64,000 nt of DNA. Source: Gyrodactylus bullatarudis. Its lineage: Eukaryota > Platyhelminthes > Monogenea > Gyrodactylidea > Gyrodactylidae. A model generated the notes under the pieces. That model was not told the origin of the DNA and ran no database searches. It saw nothing but the letters and a program-made list of their open reading frames with translations. A program made the position numbers and the translations under genes. The first letter of the stretch is position 1, and every line of letters begins with the position of its first letter. Below, piece after piece: positions 1 through 11,300 of this stretch. Location of the stretch: assembly GCA_012064415.1 (NCBI GenBank), contig SSNU01000022.1, forward strand, positions 79,876 through 143,875, in the 5' to 3' direction.

Positions 1-97
1 TTGCAAATTCTGAAAATTTTCAAGTTGACATAGCATTTTGGAAATTCTTATTTAAGATCTGAATGAATAGTTTACTAGTTTATAACAAGGCCATTTA

Positions 98-300
98 ACC
101 CTTCATGTCCCTCCTTAGTCCTTAAGAACGATAGTAGAGGTTAAAATTGGCCAGTTATCTTCTAAATTATGTTTGTCTTCTATCATCTTTTGGGTAGAAA
201 AAAACACTTTGTATAGCTTCGTAGACCTGAGTATAACTGAAACTTGATCAAATTTTCTTGGCTTAAGAGTAATTGATTCCTCTTCCTTCCGCAACAATTC
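98..300 (+). mobile_element. piggyBac-type MITE, left-end fragment
   Basis: The sequence TTAA followed by CCCTTCATGTCC begins this stretch, and the next ~80 bases (GAGGTTAAAATTGGCC, then GTTATCTTCTAAA) match the interior of the complete MITE at 30660-31156. No matching right end is seen before the exon at 487, so this is a truncated or decayed copy lying in an intron of the TMEM245 homologue. The right limit is approximate. Confidence 0.5.
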
Positions 301-486
301 ACTCTAAAAGAATCCTCGAATTCATTCGATATAGACAAGCGTAAGTCAATCTCGTTCGATTTTAGAATTTGCCTTTATTCTCTTTTAATGGATTTATTTA
401 GCACATAAAGTTTTATTCTCAGTTGCATTTCTCCACCCCATAATGCATAATATCATGATTTAATGTGTTTATTTTTGTTTCTCCAG

Positions 487-3400
487 ATTGTCAATTTCAT
501 TCATTCTAACTTGGGTGTCTTTTCAACACTTTTCGAGTCAGTCTACTCCTTGATCAAGAACAATGTGTTCCTCTTGATTTCAGTGTTGAATGGGATTGTT
601 TCCTTCCTTTTTGGCAGCAGTACAATTGTACTCAACTTTATAATATCATTTGTGAGTTTCTACATGTATTTCAGATTTTATCAATTTTTTTTAAAATTTG
701 AGTTTAGTTAAAAAGTACCTCTATTTTTAAATTTGATTCTCTCACAAATTTTTTTAAAATACCAGATTCGTGATCAGCGTTGAATTTTACATCAGAATTT
801 AATCACTAGAAATAAAGAGCTGCAAAAAAATTTTTAAATCACCACCAGTGTTATTAATTAATTGATTTACTCATTTTAAATCAGTTGAAAATCATTGGTT
901 TTAATTTTTTTCAGTGGAAAAACTGTGGAAATTAGGAATTTAATAATTTTTGAATATAGAGTTGAATTAAGCATCAACAACTTACCGAATGTATACTAGT
1001 CTCTTGTCTCTAAATCAAATTTTCTCAGATAATTTTTGGAAATCATTTTACGAACATGTTAGATTTGCTATTTAAATAATATTCTTAAATTTTAACGCCT
1101 CTGTATGTATAAAAATTGATTTCCTTGAATACGATTCTACAGAAAATATTAATTTCTAGTGCAATTAACTGAATCGGTCTTAAAGTATTTCTTTCAAATC
1201 GATAGAAACTAGTGATTAATTGACGAAAGAATTTTCTCACCGAATTCAACAACAAGACTCAAGTTTGTATATAGCACAGCAAGTACAGTAGATTATTTTG
1301 GTATTTTCACTTGTTAATAATTTACTCCATTTTCAGGTGTAAGATCTGAACGCCTCTACATGCTTCGAGTTTGATCATGATTTCATTATTTTCTAAGAGA
1401 TTTTGAATAAGCGTTTATTTGAGTTTTAGAATTTATTTTTCCTGGAACAACTTACTAGATTAACCCTTAGAGTCCCACCATGCTTTTGAAGGCAAGTAAC
1501 ATAACTGTAGAATCGTATTGAGCGAATTCACAAACCATACGAAAGTCAAAAGATTGAATGCGAGTCAGGAAAAAAAATTCTCTTGGACTTTAAGGATTAT
1601 TTACTCACTGAGTACTACACATTAAACCATGATTCCACGCTTCGTGATAAGGAAAACCAAAATAATAATCTGAGCAAAAAGAAATCTAAACAATAATGGA
1701 CTATAAGGTTGTTCGCTTGTTTCCTGACTATTTTGTCTTTTGGCTTGTATTGATCTAACAGCTCCTTGGTTAAAAATTATCCTCATTTTTACAAATTAAC
1801 TTTTCTCTTCATTTCTAATTTTCATCACTACATAAGCTTATTTTCGCTGAGTAAGCTGTAGTTTCTATTCAAGAAGAAAACGCTTATTCATTGTATAATG
1901 GATTAGCTAATCAGTTGGCAGTTGTTTTTTATCGTCTCAGATTTTGAGCTAGAAAATTTTATTAAAGCTAGTTGATACGGAGATGAGAATACACTGGTCT
2001 AAGAAAAATACAGATATCTTTTTGAATCACAAAATTACGAAGAAAAATTTCGTCTAGTGTTGAACCCAAATTAAATCTCTTAATTAATTAATGGCTCTTA
2101 TTGGCATCTTTGATGGTGGAGGTAAATATCAGATCGAGTTCCATTTCTGATCGACAATCTACAGACAAAGCAATTTTCAAAATGATGAATATTTTTTTTA
2201 TTTATTGATTAACTCTTTCTTTGCACAAGATTTTTTTTTCACATAAACACTGCATGAAAATGAAAATTTCTTAGATGACCCTTGCAATAAACAAGATTAA
2301 TCTCTGATTTAACGAGTGGAAATTACACTAAATAGATTGAGTATTTCCATCCTCTACTTGATGCTATTAATTCAGACAAGTAATTTCTGATTTTTTCTAT
2401 ATAAATACGACGAATTCAATGGATCTTAGATTAGATTATTTTATCCGCTTCAGAGTTCGCTGACAAGTAGGTATTTTGATAATTTCAAAATGCTGGTCTG
2501 ACTACTTACAAGGGAACTTTTTTTTATTTTACATGAACGATTGCAGAGAAGTATTCAGATGAAATTCAAATTTTTTATACATCACTAGAAACATCTCAAG
2601 GAACTGAAATAAATTCTGATTAATGTTAAGAATCGAAAATTTTTTCACTTCTGAATAGTACTCTGAATAGACAGACTATGAAATATAGTGTTTTTTACAC
2701 CAATTAGCCTACATCAGGCATAAACACTTTGATCAATAGTTTTAAAGAATCAAACTAGTTGAAAAGGTTTTTACCAACGACATAAACTATAGTACATTAC
2801 GAATTCAAGATGAATTTAGATTGAAAGCAGACAATTTGTCTTAAACAAGATGTAAAGAACCACCTTTGGAAAATTCCTCTACGCTTAGAAATGCCTGGTT
2901 TAATTTATTGCCTAGTCTAAAAATAGAATTTTAGAGAAAACATGTGCTGCATATTATCTTATTGAATTACAGGGGGAGGGGAGAGCGTGTGATTCTAATC
3001 AACTAAAAACTAAAATTTTTATTGATCAATTCAGTAAGAAAAATTATAATTAGACAAAATCTTGTATATTTAAACTTGTATACTTTCTTGGAAAGATAGT
3101 TGACATGAAGATGAGAATATACTATTTTTACAAAAAACTCAATATTTTTCTCCGGATTCACAGAAAAAAATAATGTTTTGAATTCTAAAGCGGAATGAGC
3201 TAATAAGATTAGGATATTCGAAAAAATTCCGGAAAAAATTCAATCTGACCAAAATTAGGCCACTTTTTCAACTTTTGAATCCATAATTCTTATCGATTTC
3301 GATTATTCGAAGCTGTTAAGTGATGATATTTGGGATCAACATTAGACAAAGGATTCGAATTAGGCCATAGAGATAGCGAAGAATTTACTGTTTCCAAGAA

Positions 3401-5385
3401 AAAATTTAACTTCCAGATTTTGGATCATTTGCCTTCGTGAAAATTGAAAAGTTCAAATGGTTCGATTTCCCACAGTAATGAAGAATTTCAGTGAACTTCT
3501 GCAGGTGAGTTCGAATTTTTCGTTCAATGTTGATCCCAAATATCATTACTTAACTGCTTCGAATCATCGAAATTGATTAAAATTATGGATTCAAAAGTTG
3601 AAAAAGTGGAAATTTGGTGCATTTTCGAAATTCAAAAAACGGCCTAATTTTGGTCAGATTGAATTTTTTATCGGAATTTTTTCAAATATTTACATCTTTA
3701 TTATAATAATTAGCTCATTCCGTTTTAGAATTCAAAAAATTATTTTTTTATATTGAAAAAAAAATTTTGTAAAAATAGTAATTTCTCATCTTCATGTCAA
3801 TTAGGTTTACTTGTATTTGATAATATTGGTATTATTTTATCGATGATTCCAGATTTAATGATGAATCTTTCTATAAATCAAAATCGCCTTGAAAAGATTG
3901 CGGTTTCGTGCAATCAGCGCATGTCATGTTAGATTACACATTCAACTGTTAAGCTTAGCATTGAGTTGAAAACTTACAGATTTTATCTCCCATCAAAGTT
4001 TAAATAATACACAATGCAACGTTTTTTACCCTAGGTGATATTCCTGTCAGCCTTGTTTTATCTTCTCTCATTGAGCAAGGATCGTTATCTACCAATGGAT
4101 TATCTCATCAGGGTTTTTGCCCCAGAAGCTGCCCATGCCCTCTCAAATCCAGACCTGTTAAGTCTAAATGGATTAACTGAAGAAAGCAACATTGTTCTAG
4201 CTTTTCATGTTTCCTTGGAGAAGGCAATTTCGAGTGTCTTTGTGGCAAATCTCAAGTTGGCACTTTTCTACGGCCTTTACACTTCGTTGACACATCAATT
4301 TTTCCGGCTCAACTTGATTATAATACCGTCAGTATTGGCTGCTTTATTTGGTGCTATACCAATCATTAGTAGTTATTGGGCAGCAGTTCCTGGAGTTATT
4401 GAACTAGTCTTTGTACGCAAATCTAATTATATGGGCATCTTATTGTTTATTGTTCATCTAATACCGGTGCAGTTCCTGGACACTGCCATTTATGCACAAA
4501 TTAAGGGGTTAGTTTTATCCTTGAAAGTTTTATTCCTTGTTTTTTTAAATGATAAAAAACTTTACAAATTTTACCTTAACCCTTTCGGTGCCGATGGACA
4601 TATATGTTCATTTTCCAATTTTTTTGAACCTTCATAACTCTACCAGTTTGATAGGTTTCTGGATCAATTAAAGTTTAAATTGAAGCCCACAATGTGAACT
4701 TGCATTCGTGATATTTTTGGCCAAATAACTTAACATTTACTATTTCTTTCCAAATTTGTAAATTATTATTTTTCATTCAAACTTAAACTTTTATCATTTT
4801 CAAAGAGAGACCACTGATGATCCTTTGAGAAATGCGCATTTGGTTTTAAATATATCTTCTTATATAATTCCTAAATTATGTATTTAAGTGGATTTTCGGA
4901 CGTTTTTGAACAACTATGTTAATCACTCCAACGAAATAACTTGGTATCTTGATAGCTAAATTTTGGTTTTTATAAAAATTGTGAAATAGTCTCGGCACCG
5001 AAAGGGTTAATAATTAATTTCAGAATTATACAATACAAACCGTATTCATCATCAGAATAGAAAAAATATGATAATATTTCGAATTGCCAAGTTATAGAGA
5101 GGAATCTGTGATCATTGGAATTGCATATGGTCGTTTAAGTTTTAATGGGAATGTTGAAATTTTTAAATCGACTATAATTCTATTTTTTCTATTCTTAATA
5201 GAGCAGGTCATCCTTATCTAACAGCTCTAGCGATTGCTGGGGGAATTTATTGCCATGGATTTGAAGGTGCCTTTTTTGGACCAATTGTTTTCTGTTGCAT
5301 TTTAGTGGCTGTGAATTTATACAGTGTATTCCTAGCGCCATCCAAACGGTTTGAACTAAAACAGACAGACAAATTGTTATTTTGA
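487..5385 (+). CDS. TMEM245: TMEM245 homologue, 3' part (three exons)
   Basis: This is a multi-pass membrane protein of the AI-2E-transporter-like/TMEM245 family; its substrate is not established. Three exons are visible: 487-651, 4035-4507 and 5202-5385. All have GT/AG borders, and the joined length is 274 codons ending in TGA. The protein shows repeated hydrophobic segments and the family's conserved C-terminal stretch: FYGLYTSLTHQFF, then AALFGAIPIISSYWAAVPG, then LDTAIYAQIKG spliced to AGHPYLTALAIAGG and EGAFFGPIV. Identification rests on remembered similarity to vertebrate TMEM245 and is strong in the last ~200 residues. The 5' exons lie upstream of the window. The first intron here (3383 nt) holds a foldback element and the second (694 nt) holds a TTAA-flanked MITE, so both are enlarged by transposons. 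Confidence 0.88.
652..4034 (+). other. Large TMEM245 intron
   Basis: This 3383-nt AT-rich intron shows no coding exon. It contains the foldback element at 3099-3802 and a decayed arm of the same family starting near 1974, recognisable by GTTGATACGGAGATGAGAAT. The rest is unremarkable AT-rich sequence. Confidence 0.7.
3099..3802. mobile_element. Foldback element (long inverted repeat)
   Basis: The left end reads AGTTGACATGAAGATGAGAA and the right end is its complement (TTCTCATCTTCATGTCAATT). The arms pair imperfectly for about 250 bases: for example, GAATGAGCTAATAAGATTAG on the left answers TAATTAGCTCATTCCGTTTT on the right, and TTGGGATCAACATT answers AATGTTGATCCCAA. There is no coding sequence in the loop. 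It belongs to the repeat family also seen at 38757-39360, 51974-53053 and 57996-58712. Confidence 0.75.
4576..5010. mobile_element. piggyBac-type MITE with TTAA duplication
   Basis: A 427-bp element (4580-5006) is flanked on both sides by TTAA (4576-4579 and 5007-5010). Its ends are perfect 15-bp inverted repeats, CCCTTTCGGTGCCGA and its complement. The TTAA target and CCC-start termini are the signature of piggyBac transposons. It has no transposase, so it is non-autonomous. It sits in the last TMEM245 intron. Related internal sequence (CCACTGATGATC and AAGTGGATTTTCGGACG) recurs around the Tc1 insertion near 17850 and 19450. Confidence 0.82.
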
Positions 5386-5879
5386 ACCGATTATTCTATC
5401 AGATATATGTATTCAGATTCATTTAAAACTATAAAGATTTTATTTATATTCCATTGTGCTTTTACTAAGCATTCTATGAAGTAGAGAATTTTAAAGGAGG
5501 CATTGCCCAAGTTAAGAGAACGAAGCTTATATTTCAAAGACTCTCTTGAGATATCTTGTCTTCAAACTATATATAAATGTTACTTATATGTATGGTCGGT
5601 TAAAAAAAATGATGGAAATTTTCCATTATCTCGAAAATGACTGAAAAGTGCTTAGTGATACTATTGAGACTATTTAAGAATTAAAGAAAACTCCTATGGG
5701 ATAACAAGTTTCTTACTTAAGGCCGTCAAAATGATCTTGACTCCAGATCTGATCAACTTCTTACAAATTTATCATGAATCATGACTATGGCAGTAATTTT
5801 GCTATTCTGGATGATGAATAGAATTTGAATACGAATCAGTCGGTATCATTTTTTCGGTAATGCTCTAGTTCGGGAACGA
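5386..5879. other. Intergenic spacer
   Basis: This lies between the TMEM245 stop codon and the Merlin relic and should contain the TMEM245 3' UTR. No clear AATAAA or other structured feature was recognised. Confidence 0.5.
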
Positions 5880-6330
5880 CGCAAAATTTTATCTACGGGC
5901 GTATTACACAGTGTGTCAATGAAAATCAAGTAGGTCCTTAAGTACTATTCATTTCCTATTATGGCCTATTTAGATATATTCTCAAAAAAATTTATCTTTT
6001 ACAATTCTGTGCATTGCCACTGTCCGATTTATAGTTCGCCAGAGCCTCTTTATACAGTTGGTACGGATAGTATCTGGTGGATCCGCATAATTAAGACTAT
6101 AGTTAATCTTAAGATTCCAGTAGCCAGCATCCATCCACGCTATTAATATAAGATTAATGCTGCCGAGAACCAGCCGATTGCGCTGTTACGAACACATTTG
6201 GTATCTCGATCATAAGCGCATTCATTTCCAAGAGTTCGACCACGATGATATTTTTGTTTGGCCAAATTAGTCTCATCAATCTCAACTATTTTTTCTATTC
6301 TTGGCTTTTAAGTAGATGGATTAGTATTTT
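5880..6330 (-). pseudogene. Merlin (ISXO2-like) transposase relic
   Basis: Translating the minus strand gives VEIDETNLAKQKYHRGRTLG followed by ECAYDRDTKCV. This is the catalytic EIDE/RRKYNRGR block of the ISXO2-like DDE transposases that define animal Merlin elements. Further downstream, in a shifted frame, LKINYSLNYADPPDT and IKRLWRTIN match the later conserved block (NHSxNFVDP ... IExTWRxxK). At least one stop (after ALILY) and a frameshift separate the two parts, so it cannot make a transposase. Terminal repeats were not identified. The family is known from schistosomes and other invertebrates, so this is not bacterial contamination. Confidence 0.72.
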
Positions 6331-6443
6331 TTTAGTTTTCATCGTTAGCTACCGATAAGTAGGGTACATTTTTGTTCAATATAAATTCAATATATTTACA
6401 CAAATAATAGAGATATAGAGGAAGAGGAAATCAATCGAGTCTT

Positions 6444-8070
6444 TTACTCAATCTTCTTCATTTTGGCAACATAAAAGCCATCGACATTATGCAGGTGTGG
6501 ATAATATCTTCGAGTTCTGTCCATATTGTGATTAAACTTTAGATTTTTAAAGCTGAAATTTATAAAGTTGTTAGAATATAGTTTGAAAATTGATTTCATC
6601 TTATTTACTTTTTAAAGCCTGGTTCACCAAACAACTTGGTATGTTCGATTTGAACTTTTCTCTTGCGACAAGCATAGTCGACAACACCTTCATTTTCTTC
6701 AATCTATGAATTAATTCAAGAGATATAAAATAATTATGGTGGAAAAAATGATCGAATAGACACATACGAGAACGGAGCAGGTTGAATAGACAATATATCC
6801 ACCAGGCTTGCAACAGTCAATAGCTGAAAGTATCAGTCTTTTCTGAAGGAGGCATAACTCTTTTATTTCAGCTTCTGTCTTGCTGGCTTTGACACTGGGA
6901 TCCTTTGAAATAACACCAGTTCCACTACATGGAGCGTCCAAGAGGACTCTATCAAAGTTATTCATGGTCTTTGAAAAGGTAGTTCCATCTTCACAGCAAA
7001 TTACGGTATTTACAAGACCCATCCTGTGTACATTACCAATGAGAGCTTTGGTACGATCCTTGTTAACATCATTGGCAAATATACATCCTGTATTCTTCAT
7101 AAGTTGTCCAATATAAGTGGTCTTACCACCGGGCGCTGCACACATATCGAGAATTTGATCATGAGGCTGAGGACTTAGAGCCATAACAGCGAGCATAGAA
7201 CTAGCTCCTTGGAGAATATAATGTCCAGCAAGGTACTCAGGAGTGGCACCCATGGGCACTTGACTCGAATAGACCACCAAACCCACCTTACTCCATTTAT
7301 CAAGAGGATCCAGGTTGACGCCTCTATTAATCAATGACTGAGCAAGTTCCTTTCTTCTAGTCTTCAAGGTGTTTGTCCTGATTGTGGTGGGTCTGTCAAT
7401 TTCATTAGCTTCAAGGACTTGAAGGATATTTTTTGGAAAGAGATCATAAAATTGTTTCATCAAATATTCGTTATATGAAAAAACTGAACATAGATCCTTG
7501 ATCAGTTGCTCGATAATATGAGGACGCTTAATCCCTTCTGGAGCAAGTTTTTTGAAATCCTCAAGAATTTTGATATTTTTACGAATACGGTCCATATGAA
7601 AATTGCTATCATTTGGGTCAAGATTAGGTAAATCTAACTCGTCTTCCTCGTCAGAGTCTTTTGCAGAGTTTTCATCCTCGTCGGGTATTTCATCAACTTG
7701 CATCTCGACAGGTTCGTCAGAAGAGGATCCATCGTCTGATTTTTCATCTTGGTCATCAAAATCTTCTATTCTGTTTTCCTCTTCTGACATGACATTAAAG
7801 TCATCATTAATTTCAGCTAGGTCATCCAAGTTTTCACCTTCGTCACTTTCTTCAAAAAGTTTTTTAGGTTTAGCTTTGGAATCCAAATCTTTAGAGGCCT
7901 CTCTCTTGGAAAGCTTTTTCTTAAATCTCATTTTTTCTCTACGAGACATTTTTTCTAAGAATAAATTATGAAAAATTACCCTTGAAGCTTTTAGGGTCAG
8001 GAACTGGATCATTTTGATGCTTTGGTTTCTTTTTAACATTACGACGTGAGTGATCAAGCGCTTTACCCAT
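6444..8070 (-). CDS. NOP2: NOP2/NSUN1 rRNA cytosine-C5 methyltransferase
   Basis: This nucleolar methyltransferase places m5C in large-subunit rRNA and acts in 60S biogenesis. Exons on the minus strand are 8070-7980, 7954-6768, 6703-6609 and 6552-6444, joining into 493 codons plus TAA. After a lysine-rich, acidic N-terminus come the NOL1/NOP2/sun motifs: SAM-binding DMCAAPGGKT, DAPCSGTGVISKDP with the motif IV cysteine, and YSTCSV with the catalytic cysteine. The C-terminus has IEENEGVVDYA and YYPHLHNVDGFYVAKMKK, typical of NOP2. The ATG at 8070 gives MGKALDHSRR, resembling the family start, but it requires a 25-nt intron (7955-7979). If that is wrong, ATG 7949 gives 461 residues. It shares its strand with SPT6, whose stop lies 323 bp upstream of this gene. 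Confidence 0.92.
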
Positions 8071-8393
8071 GATTTTTTTGTATTATTTATTAATTTAAAG
8101 TATTTCCCCGTACTTATTTGCTTAATTACTATTTTGTTTCTATAATGTAGATTTGAAGGAATTTAAACGACTCGACGTTATCGCGATCATTTTCGTAATA
8201 AGGTTATATTAAATAATGCTTTACTTCAGTATCTTTATAATTTACTTTAAGCAGCTTAAATTAAGCTATCTAAATTTATTGTAATTTCTCAAATTTTAGT
8301 ACAGGATTACTAGATTTTTAATATCATTATCAAGAGTTAGGAAAAAATTATCAAATTTTATTTAAAAAAAGCATCTGAGCGAGTTTGAGAAAA
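8071..8393. other. NOP2-SPT6 spacer
   Basis: This short AT-rich spacer between two minus-strand genes should hold the SPT6 3' UTR and the NOP2 promoter. No individual motif was recognised. Confidence 0.5.
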
Positions 8394-11300
8394 TTAAATT
8401 TTTGGAGTATTCGCTGCATGATAATTTCGCATTATAGGATCATTATAATGTTCTTTAAACCATGCTAAAAGTCTATTTAGAGTGGGAAATATCATTTTTC
8501 TGAAACGAAATCCATCTAATGTAATTGATAGATTTTCAAAATGACTTCGCTGATTTGGCATGTATCCCAATAAAAAGTATCCCGGATGGGATGATAAGGC
8601 TGTAAAAAAGTAGGGAATTCTATCGGGATTTGCTGATTTGTCTTTTCTGAGCATTTCATCTAATAAGGTTTTGCTACCTCCTTTTGTATCTCTATACGAT
8701 TTGTTTGACATGATTTCATTAAGTAGGCTAGATAAAGGCTGAACAAAGTGGGCAATTATTTCATCCAAATCATCGTATACTTCATTTTCGAGAATGAGCT
8801 TTTTACCCAAGGCATAAGCAACTGCTTTCTTTTCCTCCTTGATGTTAAAGTGTTTGAAAATGCCACTGTCAACTTTCCAGCTAAGTGTCAAGTTTTGTGC
8901 ACCTTTTGAACTAGGACGAATCACAACATCTCCAACAGGAAGCGATGATTCCATAGCCATTAACTGATCGTAGGAAATATTTTTGAAATTCGGATGGAAT
9001 ATAACACGGCTAAAGTACTGATTCTTTTTAGCTAACTCGGCTTCCTCTTTCAGCTGTTCCTCCTTAAGCTTAGCTTGGTCTTCCTCCTCTTTCTCAAAGT
9101 CATAAAAGTTGTCTTTGCTGATTCGATAAACGTTTCTTTCATCCTAGAATGATAATAAATTATTGAATCCAAAAATATTAGAAAAGGCTTGTTGTTCATT
9201 AAAAACCTACCTTGAGAACACTTTCTTTCGAGTTCAATTCGACACTAAATCTGGAAACGTCTATCTTCATTACTCTGGCCTGTATTAGGATGCCAATGGG
9301 ATATTGAGAGAATATGTCATTCTTGGCTGATTCTTCATCGGAAGGTTTATCATCTGAGCGATAATCTGTTAATTTCAGGGGAATAAATCCATTTATAGTT
9401 GGATTGTCCAAGTTGACTTGAAGACCAACAGGTCGACCTGGACATTCGTTATTATCGAAATGGGCCCAAACCTGAAAAGAAATCAGAGAATATCAAATTA
9501 GAGAAATGTTTATGCGAATTAATCTAATTAAAATTACATGATTAAGTTGGAGGAAATCATTCTGACGACAAAATGGACACATCCAACGACCTGTTGCTTC
9601 AATTTTTTGCGGGTTAGCATTGTCAAGTTGATCTGACTTTGGAGGTTTCGTCACAATTTGTGTCAGAGTTCCCTGGACCAAACTTCCAATATGTAATGTT
9701 TCAGGCGTCTCCTTAGTTACCCATGTGAATATCAACTCTTGACTAGGTGACTCGTAGGGTTTACGAAAGTCTGCATATCGCTGATTCAATTCACGTCTAA
9801 TTGCATAGAGTGTGAGACGTTTATCTCCATGACCCTGGCGTTTTAATTCATCTGCAAAAGCATCCAAATCCAGGTCACGCAATTTACCGGGCCTTGAGTA
9901 TGAAAAAGTATAAAATGAATAAAATTCAAATCCATCAAAGACCCATAATGAATTTTTAGAACAAGCAAAGACCCAACTTTTCGACATACAACTATTTACT
10001 ACTTACGATTGTATAATTTCTTCAAGAGCAGCTGTAGGATCTGGTTCATTCTTCTCCTTTCTGTGTTTCTTTTTGTTCTTTTTCTTTCGCCTCTGACGAA
10101 TTCCACTGTCATCCGAGTCCAAGTTATCGTCGTCATCATCATCGTCATCCGAATCTTGGTTATCATCACTTTTATTGCCACCTCCTCCTTCTTCTTCTTC
10201 ATATTCGAGGGCATCCATGGCCATTTTTTTAGCCAGATCTGAACATTCTGGATGGATACGAGTACTGTCCAAAATCTCAATTTCATCGGGATCTTCAGTG
10301 GCTAGAATGTTCTGAGTATCGATTTTAATGAAGCCAGCACAATTGACCACAACACGAGGACCAAATTCACAGACAGTAACCAATTGCATACGATTTGTTA
10401 AATGCATTTTCTTTGTTTTCAAAGTCTACAAAATACAAGAGTACATATTGAGAATAAATCTTTAAAGGTATAATCGAGTAAAGACAAACCTTGAGTAGAT
10501 GCAGTGCCTTTCTCGGTCCAAGACCTGATATGAACTGAACAACATTAGAAGTGTGAATGTGGTCTAGAGCTCGGTTAATATCGACACCAACTTCATTGAC
10601 CCGATTGACGAATTGAATTTCAATAGCTTTGTAGAGGCTTTCTTTCTGCAGGTAATCCTGTAAGGGATGCAGTCTTAAGCCTAATATCTCCTGATCAAAA
10701 TTCATGAGCTGGGAAAATTCCAGGAGAGGATCTTGCATGCGTCTTCCAAGGCTTATAGCTTTCTTAGTTAATAGGTTGTAGGAACCGGGAAGGTGAGCTG
10801 CAGCAGTCTTTGACAGGGCGAATACATTGGCCAACTCTGTCTCAACAAGTTCCACTTTAATATTGCAATTCTCTGATAATTTTCGGCTGTTCTGCAAGCT
10901 AGTTATCAAGTCTTGAATGTGTTTTTGTAACCGGACCGCTCTCCGACAATCACATCCAATAACAAGAACCTGGGGAGTGTACTTTTGGATGAAGTTAGAC
11001 AAGTTTTGTTTATCCTTTTCCCGGAGGGCTGACTCGTCTTCGGAAATGTTTGATTTGTCGAACATGAGAAAATTGGGTGTGTGAAGAATGTCAACAATTT
11101 CTCCTTGGGCATCTAGCATGACCGAAGTCATCAGGGGAAGATGATTTGAGTCTTGCTCTTGAATACTAATCGCCAAAACCTGAGAAAAGAGTATGTTTTC
11201 AACTAGATGAGAGATCTAACAGAGCATGACTTACACGTGAAGGTAGGGGCCAAATTCTACGTGCATCATTTTGGAAACGATTCTTACTCTTCCTTCGAGC

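Noticed and set aside
7603..7971. Serine-rich plus-strand open frame of 122 residues
   Set aside because: It is the complement of the acidic Asp/Glu-rich N-terminus of NOP2, where GAN codons read as serine on the other strand.
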